NCBI RefSeq assembly: GCF_007997085.1
Contig: NZ_VORR01000024.1
Coordinates: 1-62,508, forward strand
Source: Polaribacter sp. IC066
GTDB taxonomy: Bacteria; Bacteroidota; Bacteroidia; Flavobacteriales; Flavobacteriaceae
DNA length: 62,508 nt
Reading direction: 5' to 3'
Numbering within the stretch: position 1 is the stretch's first letter; the number at the start of each line of letters is the position of its first letter. Position numbers and translations under genes: made by a program. A model generated the notes under the pieces. That model made no database searches, was not told the DNA's origin, and saw only the letters and a program-made list of their open reading frames with translations. Below, piece after piece: positions 1 to 7,013 of this stretch.

Positions 1-103
1 CGATAAATACATCTATAACTTTATTCTTGGGTTGAGTCTTAATATCCATTAAAACCCAGGGGTTACTAATTCCTAATAAGTCTGATAAACCGTTTAATTC
101 CAT
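1..103 (-). CDS. Transposase N-terminus, ISL3-like (cut by window edge)
   Basis: The first 34 codons of a minus-strand gene are visible, starting at an ATG at 103 and running off the left edge. The peptide opens MELNGLSDLLGISNPW and continues with a stretch ending in NKVIDVFI, which resembles the N-terminus of ISL3-family transposases just before their Cys4 zinc-binding motif. The motif itself lies outside the window. The family call rests on this short similarity and on the terminal repeat pattern at 130-152. The catalytic residues cannot be checked here. Confidence 0.6.
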   Translation of the reverse strand, partial: MELNGLSDLLGISNPWVLMDIKTQPKNKVIDVFI

Positions 104-152
104 CCTGAAATGTAATCATTTTTAACAAATCCATTGTTTTTAGCGAAGAGCC
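1..152 (-). mobile_element. End of an ISL3-like insertion sequence
   Basis: The transposase start at 103 is followed by about 49 bases ending in AGAGCC at 147-152. Read on the minus strand this end is GGCTCT, 11 bases, then AATGG. The same outer GGCTCT and an inner AATGG at the same distance occur at the left end of the miniature element at 60683. The expected 8-base target duplication would be 153-160 (ATTTTAAA), but its partner is outside the window. Confidence 0.5.
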
Positions 153-449
153 ATTTTAAAGTACTTTATGAACTATTACTATTTTTAATCGGACACTAAT
201 GATTTTTAAACAAAAAAAACTTACCTACTAGTATACACATCCATTTGACTCATTCAAAAAATTAAAGTCCACGCAATTAGTAATTCCCCAAAAATCTCAT
301 GAATGTTCAGAGTGTACAATTTCTATAGTTTCCTTGCTGTCTATTCTGATACAAAAACAAACTATTTAAAACTTTTATATGCGTAATACTTGCCAGGTAG
401 CTAACAATAGACAGCTTATTTTTTTTATAATTTCATACAATTATTCACT
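153..449. other. Intergenic, no gene seen
   Basis: About 300 AT-rich bases between the IS end and the DUF5362 gene. The only structure noticed is a perfect 10-base inverted repeat, GCTGTCTATT at 336-345 and AATAGACAGC at 406-415, separated by 60 bases. Its meaning is unknown. No coding frame was supported. Confidence 0.5.
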
Positions 450-899
450 CTAAATCAAAGAACCGGCAACCAAAGAAAAAACAATTAATAGAAGGTATAA
501 AGAAATTAAAATAATAGTCAAAACCCCTATAAATTTAAAGTGAGATTTTAGCATTTCAAAAGCCTCTGTTAAAGTTTCATCATTTTTTGTTGCCAACGCC
601 AGTTTCATTTTTCTAGAAAATTTAAATAAATACCAAACTGGAAAAACATAAAGAAGTGCCGACATAAAATAAATAATTGCTAATGATAAACCTATAGAAG
701 GTAAACCTTGTTGACCCGCAAACATATTTATCATTGGCGCATAAAGTGTTCCGATTAAAATGGCCCCGATCAATAAAAAAGCAATACTAATAAAACCTAA
801 AATAGCAAAGAAAAAAGTCCATCTAGAAATTTCTTTTAAAAAGCTTTTTGATTTTGTGTTTAAAGTAATCTGCTCTAATTGTGTTATCGGATTTCCCAT
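450..899 (-). CDS. DUF5362-type membrane protein
   Basis: Small integral membrane protein of 149 residues. It has hydrophobic stretches near residues 29-52, 69-93 and 124-148, with a charged segment (KFSRKMKLALATKNDE) between the second and third. The overall pattern fits the DUF5362 family of Bacteroidota, whose function is not known to me. The ATG at 899 is chosen over an upstream TTG at 911 because a TATTTTTG promoter box at 922-929 leaves a leader of the usual length (about 22 bases) to the ATG. It is a single gene, converging on nothing and lying just upstream of the end of rocD on the same strand. Confidence 0.75.
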   Translation of the reverse strand: MGNPITQLEQITLNTKSKSFLKEISRWTFFFAILGFISIAFLLIGAILIGTLYAPMINMFAGQQGLPSIGLSLAIIYFMSALLYVFPVWYLFKFSRKMKLALATKNDETLTEAFEMLKSHFKFIGVLTIILISLYLLLIVFSLVAGSLI

Positions 900-921
900 A
901 ATTGTGTACAATTTTTAACTT

Positions 922-929
922 CAAAAATA
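922..929 (-). promoter_or_regulatory. -7 promoter box of the DUF5362 gene
   Basis: TATTTTTG on the minus strand matches the Bacteroidota sigma-ABfr -7 consensus TAnnTTTG. It lies 22 bases before the ATG at 899, the same spacing as at several other genes in this window. It supports the downstream start. Confidence 0.6.
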
Positions 930-1000
930 ATAAAAAAAAAGCCACAAACTTACTAATAACAAGCAAGTTTGTGGCTACATCATTTTTAAGTAAAATAACG

Positions 1001-2281
1001 TTATTTACTAAATTCAGTAATTGTATTGGTAATAATAGCAATACACTCTCTTAATTGCTCTTCGGTCATTACCAAAGGTGGTGCAAAACGAATAATGTTA
1101 CCATGAGTAGGCTTCGCTAGTAAACCATTGTCGCGTAACTTCATACAAATATCCCAAGCCGTAGAACTGTCTTCAGAATCGTTAATTAAAATAGCATTTA
1201 ATAAACCTTTACCTCTAACCGACTCAACTAAATGATTGTTTTTACAAAATTCCGATAATTCCTCTCTAAAGATAACACCTAATTTATCAGCATTAATTGC
1301 TAATTTTTCATCTGCAACAACCTCTAAAGCAGCAATGGCAACCGCCGCCGCAATAGGATTTCCGCCAAATGTAGAACCATGATTTCCAGGGCCAATTACA
1401 TTCATGATAGCGTCATTGGCTAAAACTGCAGAAACAGGATATGCGCCCCCACTTAAAGCTTTTCCTAAAATTAAAATATCTGCTTTTACTTCTGGCGTAC
1501 CAGAACAATTTTTTTCTGGACACGTACAGTTTCCACAAGTTGCTAATAGACGACCTGTTCTTGCAATTCCGGTTTGTACTTCATCTGCAATAAACAATAC
1601 GTTATGATCTGCACACATTTTTTTAGCCGCAGCTAAATATCCTTCAGAAGGTACAAAAACACCCGCTTCACCCTGAATAGGTTCTACCAAGAATGCAGCA
1701 ATATTATTGCTACTTTCTAATGTTTCTTGCAATGCTTGCAGGTTATCATATTCTATTTTAATAAATCCTTTTGTATACGGACCAAAGTTTTTTCTAGCAA
1801 CAGCATCATTAGAAAACGAGATAATAGTGGTTGTTCTTCCGTGAAAGTTATTTTCACAAACAATTATGTCTGCTTTATTTTCAGGAATCCCTTTAACCTC
1901 ATAAGCCCATTTTCTTGCAATTTTTAAAGCCGTCTCTACAGCTTCTGCACCCGTATTCATTGGTAATAACTTATCGAAACCAAAAAGTTCAGTTGCAAAT
2001 TTCTCGTATTTACCCAGCATATCGTTATGAAATGCTCTTGAAGTTAAGCTTAATGTTTTTGCTTGATGCGTCATAGCATCTACAATTTTAGGATGGCAAT
2101 GTCCTTGATTTACAGCAGAATACGCCGATAAAAAATCATAATATTGTTTTCCTTCTGCATCCCAAACATGCACGCCTTCTCCTCTACTCAACACCACAGG
2201 AAGTGGGTGGTAGTTGTGTGCACCGTGTTTATCTTCTAATGCAATAGCTTCTTTCGAAGTAAGTTTGTCTAAAACAGTCAT
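1001..2281 (-). CDS. rocD: Ornithine--oxo-acid aminotransferase
   Basis: PLP-dependent class III aminotransferase of 426 residues that converts ornithine plus 2-oxoglutarate to glutamate semialdehyde, linking arginine/ornithine breakdown to proline and glutamate. Family landmarks are visible: NTGAEAVETA (109-118), FHGRT (146-150), VEPIQGEAG (199-207), the PLP-phosphate region ADEVQTG (232-238) and the Schiff-base lysine in LGKALSGG (Lys274). Between the ADEVQTG motif and Lys274 is a cysteine-rich stretch with Cys249, 252, 254 and 259, which is not in the classic enzyme as I know it. Start is the ATG at 2281, with a long leader back to a promoter box at 2391. Confidence in function is high; the role of the Cys segment is unknown. 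Confidence 0.93.
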   Translation of the reverse strand: MTVLDKLTSKEAIALEDKHGAHNYHPLPVVLSRGEGVHVWDAEGKQYYDFLSAYSAVNQGHCHPKIVDAMTHQAKTLSLTSRAFHNDMLGKYEKFATELFGFDKLLPMNTGAEAVETALKIARKWAYEVKGIPENKADIIVCENNFHGRTTTIISFSNDAVARKNFGPYTKGFIKIEYDNLQALQETLESSNNIAAFLVEPIQGEAGVFVPSEGYLAAAKKMCADHNVLFIADEVQTGIARTGRLLATCGNCTCPEKNCSGTPEVKADILILGKALSGGAYPVSAVLANDAIMNVIGPGNHGSTFGGNPIAAAVAIAALEVVADEKLAINADKLGVIFREELSEFCKNNHLVESVRGKGLLNAILINDSEDSSTAWDICMKLRDNGLLAKPTHGNIIRFAPPLVMTEEQLRECIAIITNTITEFSK

Positions 2282-2337
2282 TTTTTTTCGTTTTAAATGT
2301 TTATAATGAAATAACCATTCCTGTTCTACCTTTATCC

Positions 2338-2354
2338 TTTCGAAAGTTTCGAAA
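2338..2354. repeat. Paired TTTCGAAA palindromes in the rocD leader
   Basis: Two 8-base palindromes TTTCGAAA (2338-2345 and 2347-2354) lie one base apart between the rocD start and its probable promoter box. They could be an operator or a small hairpin in the leader. No protein partner is evident from the window. Confidence 0.3.
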
Positions 2355-2390
2355 ATTCAGCGTAGGAAAGAAATCATCCCCGAAGTTACA

Positions 2391-2398
2391 CAAAAGTA
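2391..2398 (-). promoter_or_regulatory. Probable -7 box for rocD
   Basis: TACTTTTG on the minus strand matches TAnnTTTG. It would give rocD an untranslated leader of about 100 bases, longer than the roughly 15-base leaders inferred elsewhere in this window, which leaves room for regulation. Confidence 0.4.
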
Positions 2399-2430
2399 CT
2401 AAAATAATAACATGAAATAAAATAATTATG

Positions 2431-2600
2431 GCGTTCCTTTATACTGAAAGCATTCAGCATAAAGGCGCGCTTTCACTACTCGCTTTTTTTCGTTGATAAA
2501 TCTTGTCTTAAAGCGCAAAAAAGCGCAACCTAAACGTATTCAACTAAAAAAGAGCTCAAACAGGCCGTTCAATCGCTAACGCAAATCGCGAAGCTAAAAA
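2431..2600. other. Structured GC-richer intergenic element, possible dispersed repeat
   Basis: This stretch is richer in G+C than its surroundings and has no supported reading frame. It begins GGCGTTCC and forms a 13-base-pair hairpin with one mismatch (2436-2448 with 2453-2465, loop AGCA). A second stem pairs CGCTTTTTT (2481-2489) with AAAAAAGCG (2517-2525). Downstream is a segment GAGCTCAAACAGGCCGTTCA followed by ATCGCTAACGC. From memory, similar intergenic blocks with a variable hairpin followed by CTTTC-CTACTCGC and then GAGCTCAAACAG occur in other flavobacterial genomes, but I cannot check this here. The rest of the gap (2282-2430 and 2601-3026) shows nothing beyond the rocD promoter area. 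Confidence 0.45.
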
Positions 2601-3026
2601 CAATTATTAGTAAAACAAATTTAGTGCATTTTTAAAATAGTTGTTTTTATCACACTTTTAAAGATAAACGGAAAGCGGTTAAATTAAGCATCTAAAAAAT
2701 ATTTCTAAACTTTTAACCCAAATAGAAACGCTGTTCTACTTTTTTATCAATTAAAAAATAGTATTTGACATGATAATTCAAAATTAGAAGAAGTAAGACT
2801 CCAATTAAGCCTAACTAAAAATTAAAATTGATTAAATGAATGTAAAACTGAAAGTAAAGCGCTGTTCTTGGTAGTTTACACATCGTTAAAGAGCTGTATT
2901 ACTGGAAATTAATTCTAAAAAAGTATCTCAAACAAAATAAGTGACTTTTTATAAAATAATGTGTCTTTATTTTATAATTAATCAAAAAATTAGTATCTTA
3001 AATCTCTAAAATTAAATAACTTCATT

Positions 3027-3503
3027 ATGAAAAGAACTTTATGTGTTCTCCTTTTTTTTACTTTAATCGTTGGGTGTAAATCTAAAGCGATTGTTAATAC
3101 TAAATTAGACAATAAAACCGAGCGAATGCTCAAAGGAAACTGGACACTTACTGCTGTAAACTTTGCTGGCTCTGACTATTTAAAAGTAAATTCTTTTAAT
3201 TTAGAAGATTCTAAATGCTTTATTGGCAGTGATTGGAGCTTTGTCTCTAACAACAATCAAGGTGAAATAAAACTGAATAGCATGAGCAATAGCTGTAAAG
3301 AATTTAGTTCGCCCATTACTTGGTACATCAACAAAGACGGTAATTTTATTTTAAAAATAATAAACGATTACAAAGCTAAAAATGTAAACAATGGTTTTGT
3401 TTTAGCGGTTCAAAATGAAACGGCAACTAGTTTCGATTTAGTAGATACTATTAATGTTGCAGGCAGTACCAAAGATATTACTTATTCATTTCAAAGAAAA
3501 TAA
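3027..3503 (+). CDS. Lipocalin-like lipoprotein
   Basis: Predicted outer-membrane or periplasmic lipoprotein of 158 residues. The N-terminus MKRTLCVLLFFTLIVGCKSK has a signal peptide and lipobox ending at Cys17. After the anchor comes the pattern LKGNWTLTAVNF, typical of the lipocalin_5 type proteins common in Flavobacteriaceae, followed by a series of short beta-like segments. It is 17 bases upstream of the OmpA-like gene and probably co-transcribed with it. The ligand, if any, is unknown. Confidence 0.75.
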   Translation: MKRTLCVLLFFTLIVGCKSKAIVNTKLDNKTERMLKGNWTLTAVNFAGSDYLKVNSFNLEDSKCFIGSDWSFVSNNNQGEIKLNSMSNSCKEFSSPITWYINKDGNFILKIINDYKAKNVNNGFVLAVQNETATSFDLVDTINVAGSTKDITYSFQRK

Positions 3504-3520
3504 CCAAAAAAAAATACACA

Positions 3521-4216
3521 ATGAAAAAAACAATTATATATAGTTTAGCTGCTTTATTTTTATCAGTAAGCACACTTACCTCTTGTAAGGCAATTCAGAA
3601 TGCAAATAATACTCAAAAAGGTGCTGCAATTGGCACAACCGCTGGCGCAATTATAGGCGGTATTATTGGAAATAATACAGGAAACAAAAAAAATTCTGAA
3701 TTAGGTGCCATATTAGGTGGTGTTATTGGTGGTGTTACTGGTGGTGTTATTGGTAACAAAATGGACAAGCAAGCTCGAGAAATTAAAGAGGCTTTACCAG
3801 GAGCAGAAGTAGAGCGCGTTGGTGAAGGTATTATGTTAACGTTAGGTGAAGATGCCATTAGATTTGATACGAATAAAGCAACCTTATCAGAAACATCAAA
3901 AACCAACTTAAAAAAGCTGGTTCCTGTTTTTAACACCTATGAAAATACCAATATTGTAATCTACGGATATACAGATAGCACAGGTAGGGTTGAATACAAC
4001 CAAACACTTTCAGCAAAAAGAGCAAATTCAGTAAGAGATTATTTAGCTGCAAACGGAGTTGATAATGCTAGATTTGAAACAAAAGGTTTAGGGATTAATG
4101 ACCCTATTGCTTCTAATGAAACAGCAGAAGGAAGAAGTAAAAACAGACGTGTAGAATTTGCTATTGTAGCCAATGAAGAAATGGTAAAAGAAGCAGAAAA
4201 AGAAGTAAAACAATAA
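3521..4216 (+). CDS. OmpA-family protein with glycine-zipper segment
   Basis: Cell-envelope protein of 231 residues. The signal peptide ends at a lipobox-like LTSC (Cys22). Residues about 35-85 form a glycine-zipper region with repeated GG[IV]xG units, which usually inserts in or packs against a membrane. From about residue 115 there is an OmpA-type peptidoglycan-binding domain: IRFDTNKATLSE, then VYGYTD-like IYGYTDSTG, LSAKRANSVRDYL and NRRVEFAI, including the conserved Asp and Arg that bind diaminopimelate. It likely anchors the outer membrane to the cell wall. It follows a lipocalin-like lipoprotein by 17 bases. Confidence 0.88.
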   Translation: MKKTIIYSLAALFLSVSTLTSCKAIQNANNTQKGAAIGTTAGAIIGGIIGNNTGNKKNSELGAILGGVIGGVTGGVIGNKMDKQAREIKEALPGAEVERVGEGIMLTLGEDAIRFDTNKATLSETSKTNLKKLVPVFNTYENTNIVIYGYTDSTGRVEYNQTLSAKRANSVRDYLAANGVDNARFETKGLGINDPIASNETAEGRSKNRRVEFAIVANEEMVKEAEKEVKQ

Positions 4217-4440
4217 AACAAATCATTTTTGTTTGATAAAAGAACTAAATTAACTTCTTGCTACATGAACCAAGAACTAAAACTTGTTCTAACAGGCTTA
4301 AATTAGATGAAAAAAGGATGCATTTTTCATTTTAAGATGAATCTTAAGAAATCTTTGAAATTCGTTTAATCAAAACCATAGATGCATTTAAACTAGGTTT
4401 AATCTTACGGTATTTAAATAAAATATTTCTTTCACAAAAG
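4217..4440. other. Intergenic, nothing clear
   Basis: About 220 AT-rich bases between the OmpA gene and its probable terminator. No coding frame, tRNA or convincing RNA structure was seen. Confidence 0.5.
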
Positions 4441-4467
4441 AGGCTACTCAAATGAGTAGCCTTTTTT
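4441..4467 (+). terminator. Rho-independent terminator
   Basis: AGGCTACTCA (4441-4450) pairs perfectly with TGAGTAGCCT (4453-4462), followed by a T run. It ends the lipocalin/OmpA transcript and separates it from the rlmD-like gene. Confidence 0.85.
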
Positions 4468-4519
4468 GTTTCTTACCGCCATATTTTCCTTAATTTTACC
4501 AGCATATAAATAACAGACA

Positions 4520-5974
4520 ATGCCACGTAGAGAACGAAATAAATTTGTGAAAAAAAATCAAGTTTTAGAGTTAAAAATTGAGGATTATGCTTTTGGAGGA
4601 AAAGGAATTGCAAGAATAAAATCTGAAGAAGGTAGTTTCGTTATTTTTGTTCCGAATACATTACCCGGTCAATTGGTAAAAGCGCAGATAAACAAAACAA
4701 GTAAAAACTACGCCGAAGCTAAATTGATCGATGTTTTAGAGCCTTCTAAAGATGAAGTTGAAGTGCCTTTTCAAGATATTCCTGGTGCACCTTATATTCA
4801 ATTGCCCATACATTTACAACATCAATATAAAAAAGAAAGCACTTTATCTCTATTTAAAAGAATTGGTAAAGTTGAAAATATCGAAGATTTATTTGATGAA
4901 TTTATAACATCGCCTAACGTATTTCATTACAGAAATAAAATGGAATATGGTTTTTCTGCTATTGGTTATGACAGAGTTACAAAAAGAGATAAAGATGAGT
5001 TTACGCTTGGCTTTAAAAGACGTGGCGTTTGGTGGATGGGAGATAACCTAGACAAAGATTCTGGTTTGTTTGATAAGCAAATGGAAGATAATTTGATAAA
5101 TATTAGAAAATATTGCCAAGAAACAGGTTTAGAACCTTGGCACGGACCACAAAAAACAGGTTTCTTTCGGTATTTTGTAGTGCGTAAGTCTTTTAAAACA
5201 GACGAATTGTTATGTAATTTGGTTACCACTTCAGGTGATTTAGATAAATTTGATTTACAGAAATTTGCTTCTTTTCTAAAAGATATTTTCGGAGTGCGTT
5301 TGGCAGGTTTGTTGCACACTATTAACGATGAAACTGGCGATAGAACTATTGCAACGTCTGGTAGTTTAGAACTTGTTTATGGTAAAGATAAAATTGTTGA
5401 AGAATTGTTAGGTTTAAATTTTGAAATCAGCATGAAAAGCTTTTTTCAAACCAATCCTAAATGTGCAGAAAAACTATACAACAAAGTGGTCGAATATGTT
5501 TTAGAAGATAAAACAAAGGTTGACAATACAGTGGTAATGGATTTGTTCTGCGGTACAGGAACTATCGGTCAAATTGTTGCTTCAAAAAGTGATAACGCAA
5601 AAATTGTTGGGGTAGATATTGTGGCTTCTGCCATTAACGATGCTAAAAAAAATGCCAAAAGAAATAAGATTGAAGGGTTAGAATTTTATGCTACCGATGT
5701 TGGTAAGTTCTTAACGGCACACCCAGAATATAAAGACAAAATAAAAACAATTATTTTAGATCCTGCTAGAGCAGGTATTGCGCCTAAAACACTGCAAAAA
5801 ATTATCGCTTTAAATGCAGACAGAATGGTGTACGTTTCTTGCAACCCGGCAACGCAAGCAAGAGATACAGAATTGTTAAGAGAAGCTGGTTATCTAATTA
5901 AAAAAATAAGTTTAGTAGATCAGTTTCCACACACATCGCATATTGAGACAGTAGTTTTGTTTGAGAAAGGTTAG
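4520..5974 (+). CDS. rlmD: 23S rRNA (uracil-5)-methyltransferase, RlmD/TrmA family
   Basis: SAM-dependent RNA m5U methyltransferase of 484 residues. A TRAM RNA-binding domain occupies about residues 10-75. The SAM site VMDLFCGTGTIGQ lies near residue 345, the LDPARAG motif near 413 and the catalytic cysteine in [12 protein letters not shown] near 440. The enzyme lacks the usual N-terminal Cys cluster that holds a 4Fe-4S centre in E. coli RlmD: the region after the TRAM domain contains no cysteine. The 3' end is duplicated downstream of a toxin-antitoxin pair (6787-6960). The exact rRNA position modified is inferred from family membership. Confidence 0.88.
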   Translation: MPRRERNKFVKKNQVLELKIEDYAFGGKGIARIKSEEGSFVIFVPNTLPGQLVKAQINKTSKNYAEAKLIDVLEPSKDEVEVPFQDIPGAPYIQLPIHLQHQYKKESTLSLFKRIGKVENIEDLFDEFITSPNVFHYRNKMEYGFSAIGYDRVTKRDKDEFTLGFKRRGVWWMGDNLDKDSGLFDKQMEDNLINIRKYCQETGLEPWHGPQKTGFFRYFVVRKSFKTDELLCNLVTTSGDLDKFDLQKFASFLKDIFGVRLAGLLHTINDETGDRTIATSGSLELVYGKDKIVEELLGLNFEISMKSFFQTNPKCAEKLYNKVVEYVLEDKTKVDNTVVMDLFCGTGTIGQIVASKSDNAKIVGVDIVASAINDAKKNAKRNKIEGLEFYATDVGKFLTAHPEYKDKIKTIILDPARAGIAPKTLQKIIALNADRMVYVSCNPATQARDTELLREAGYLIKKISLVDQFPHTSHIETVVLFEKG

Positions 5975-6062
5975 TTGTTATTTGCCAAATGTCAGTTCGA
6001 GTAATTTCGATTTTTCATCAAAATTGTATCGAGAACTCATTCAAAATATAAAATGAAGTTCA

Positions 6063-6494
6063 TTAAATTTCACTTTTACCTTTCATTTTCAAAAAGTTAA
6101 GAGGTGTCATTACTGCAATTTTTGAATTTTTATAATCTTTAATATTTCTTGTAATTATAGCATCTAAATCTTTAATTGTTAATGCTGATGAATACTGAAT
6201 AGAATCTTCAAAATCTTTAAAATTATTTTTTAACGCTTGTACTATTTCTTTTTTTGTAGTTCCTGTAATTTCAGTCATTTCTGCTAAAGTTTCTAAAACT
6301 TCAAGTGTTTTAGTATGTCCTAGATATCTTCTAACAATGTAATAAATATTATTAATACTAACTGCTGATATATATAGGACAACATTTCCTTTTTCATTCA
6401 ATTCAAAAAGTTCACTAGCAGGATTTACGTGGGGTTCTCTATCCGTAAAAAAGTCGATAACAACATCTGAATCTATAAATAATTTATATACCAT
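6063..6494 (-). CDS. PIN-domain toxin (VapC-like)
   Basis: Predicted endoribonuclease of 143 residues, toxin of a type II pair. It starts [13 protein letters not shown], the PIN-domain opening with its first metal-binding Asp. Further acidic positions are in FEDSIQYSSA (near 94) and LDAIITRN (near 109), the expected order for the active site. It overlaps the upstream antitoxin gene by 11 bases, so translation is probably coupled. The pair sits between rlmD and a second copy of the rlmD 3' end. RNA target is unknown. Confidence 0.85.
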   Translation of the reverse strand: MVYKLFIDSDVVIDFFTDREPHVNPASELFELNEKGNVVLYISAVSINNIYYIVRRYLGHTKTLEVLETLAEMTEITGTTKKEIVQALKNNFKDFEDSIQYSSALTIKDLDAIITRNIKDYKNSKIAVMTPLNFLKMKGKSEI

Positions 6495-6738
6495 ATTTTT
6501 TAGATAATTCTTCAGTTAAAACTTTTTTGTAATCAAAATCGGTCTCGGTCTTTATAATTCCTCTTAATTTTTTTACTTTATAAGAAAGTTCTTCTTCACT
6601 CACTTTGTCTCTATTATCAGTAACTAATTTAAAATAATTTTCAACCATTTTAGACAGACTTTGCCCTTTCTCTTTGGCATACTTTTTTGCTATTTCAATT
6701 ACTTCTTTTTCAATGGTTAATGTTAATTTAGTATTCAT
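6484..6738 (-). CDS. DUF6364-type antitoxin
   Basis: Antitoxin of 84 residues. The N-terminus [20 protein letters not shown] followed by [16 protein letters not shown] has the beta-strand plus two helices pattern of ribbon-helix-helix DNA-binding proteins, and the family is known as DUF6364, usually next to PIN toxins. The C-terminal half is charged and probably binds the toxin. The gene is first in the operon and lies next to a palindrome that overlaps its promoter, consistent with self-repression. Confidence 0.82.
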   Translation of the reverse strand: MNTKLTLTIEKEVIEIAKKYAKEKGQSLSKMVENYFKLVTDNRDKVSEEELSYKVKKLRGIIKTETDFDYKKVLTEELSKKYGI

Positions 6739-6747
6739 CTTTTTTTA

Positions 6748-6755
6748 CAAATATA
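6748..6755 (-). promoter_or_regulatory. -7 box of the toxin-antitoxin operon
   Basis: TATATTTG on the minus strand, 9 bases before the antitoxin ATG at 6738. It overlaps the left arm of the palindrome at 6753-6785. Confidence 0.55.
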
Positions 6756-6785
6756 CGTGTTTATATTTAATAATTTAACACGTAT
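6753..6785. promoter_or_regulatory. Palindromic operator of the toxin-antitoxin operon
   Basis: Perfect 9-base arms ATACGTGTT (6753-6761) and AACACGTAT (6777-6785) with a 15-base spacer. The left arm overlaps the promoter box, the usual arrangement for binding by the antitoxin or the toxin-antitoxin complex. Confidence 0.55.
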
Positions 6786-6786
6786 T

Positions 6787-6960
6787 AAAATTATCGATTT
6801 AAATGCAGATAGAATGGTTTATGTTTCCTGTAATCCAGCAACACAAGCGAGAGATACAGAAATTCTAAATCCAGAGGGTTATCAATTGAAAAAGATTAGT
6901 TTGGTAGATCAATTTCAACATACTAGCCATATTGAAATTGTGGTTTTGTTTGAGAAATAA
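6787..6960 (+). pseudogene. Orphan 3' end of rlmD (second, diverged copy)
   Basis: From 6787 to the stop at 6958-6960 the reading frame repeats the last 54 or so residues of the rlmD product: [21 protein letters not shown] is shared exactly, and the following part differs at about ten positions before the common end VVLFEK. At the DNA level the two copies differ at many third positions, so this is not a recent duplication. It has no start region of its own and is not likely to be a functional gene. It is best read as the former 3' end of the gene, left behind when DNA carrying a new 3' end plus the toxin-antitoxin pair recombined in. Confidence 0.8.
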
Positions 6961-6962
6961 AA

Positions 6963-6995
6963 AAAAGCCATTAAAATTAAATTAATGGACTTTTA
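6963..6995. terminator. Bidirectional terminator
   Basis: CCATTAA (6968-6974) pairs with TTAATGG (6983-6989), with A runs on the left and T on the right, between the rlmD remnant and the convergent large surface-protein gene. Confidence 0.55.
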
Positions 6996-7013
6996 GTGGA
7001 TTTACTTTATTAA

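Noticed and set aside
6757..6960. A 67-residue plus-strand frame as a separate gene
   Set aside because: It is the 3' end of an rlmD copy with a chance start in the toxin-antitoxin operator region.
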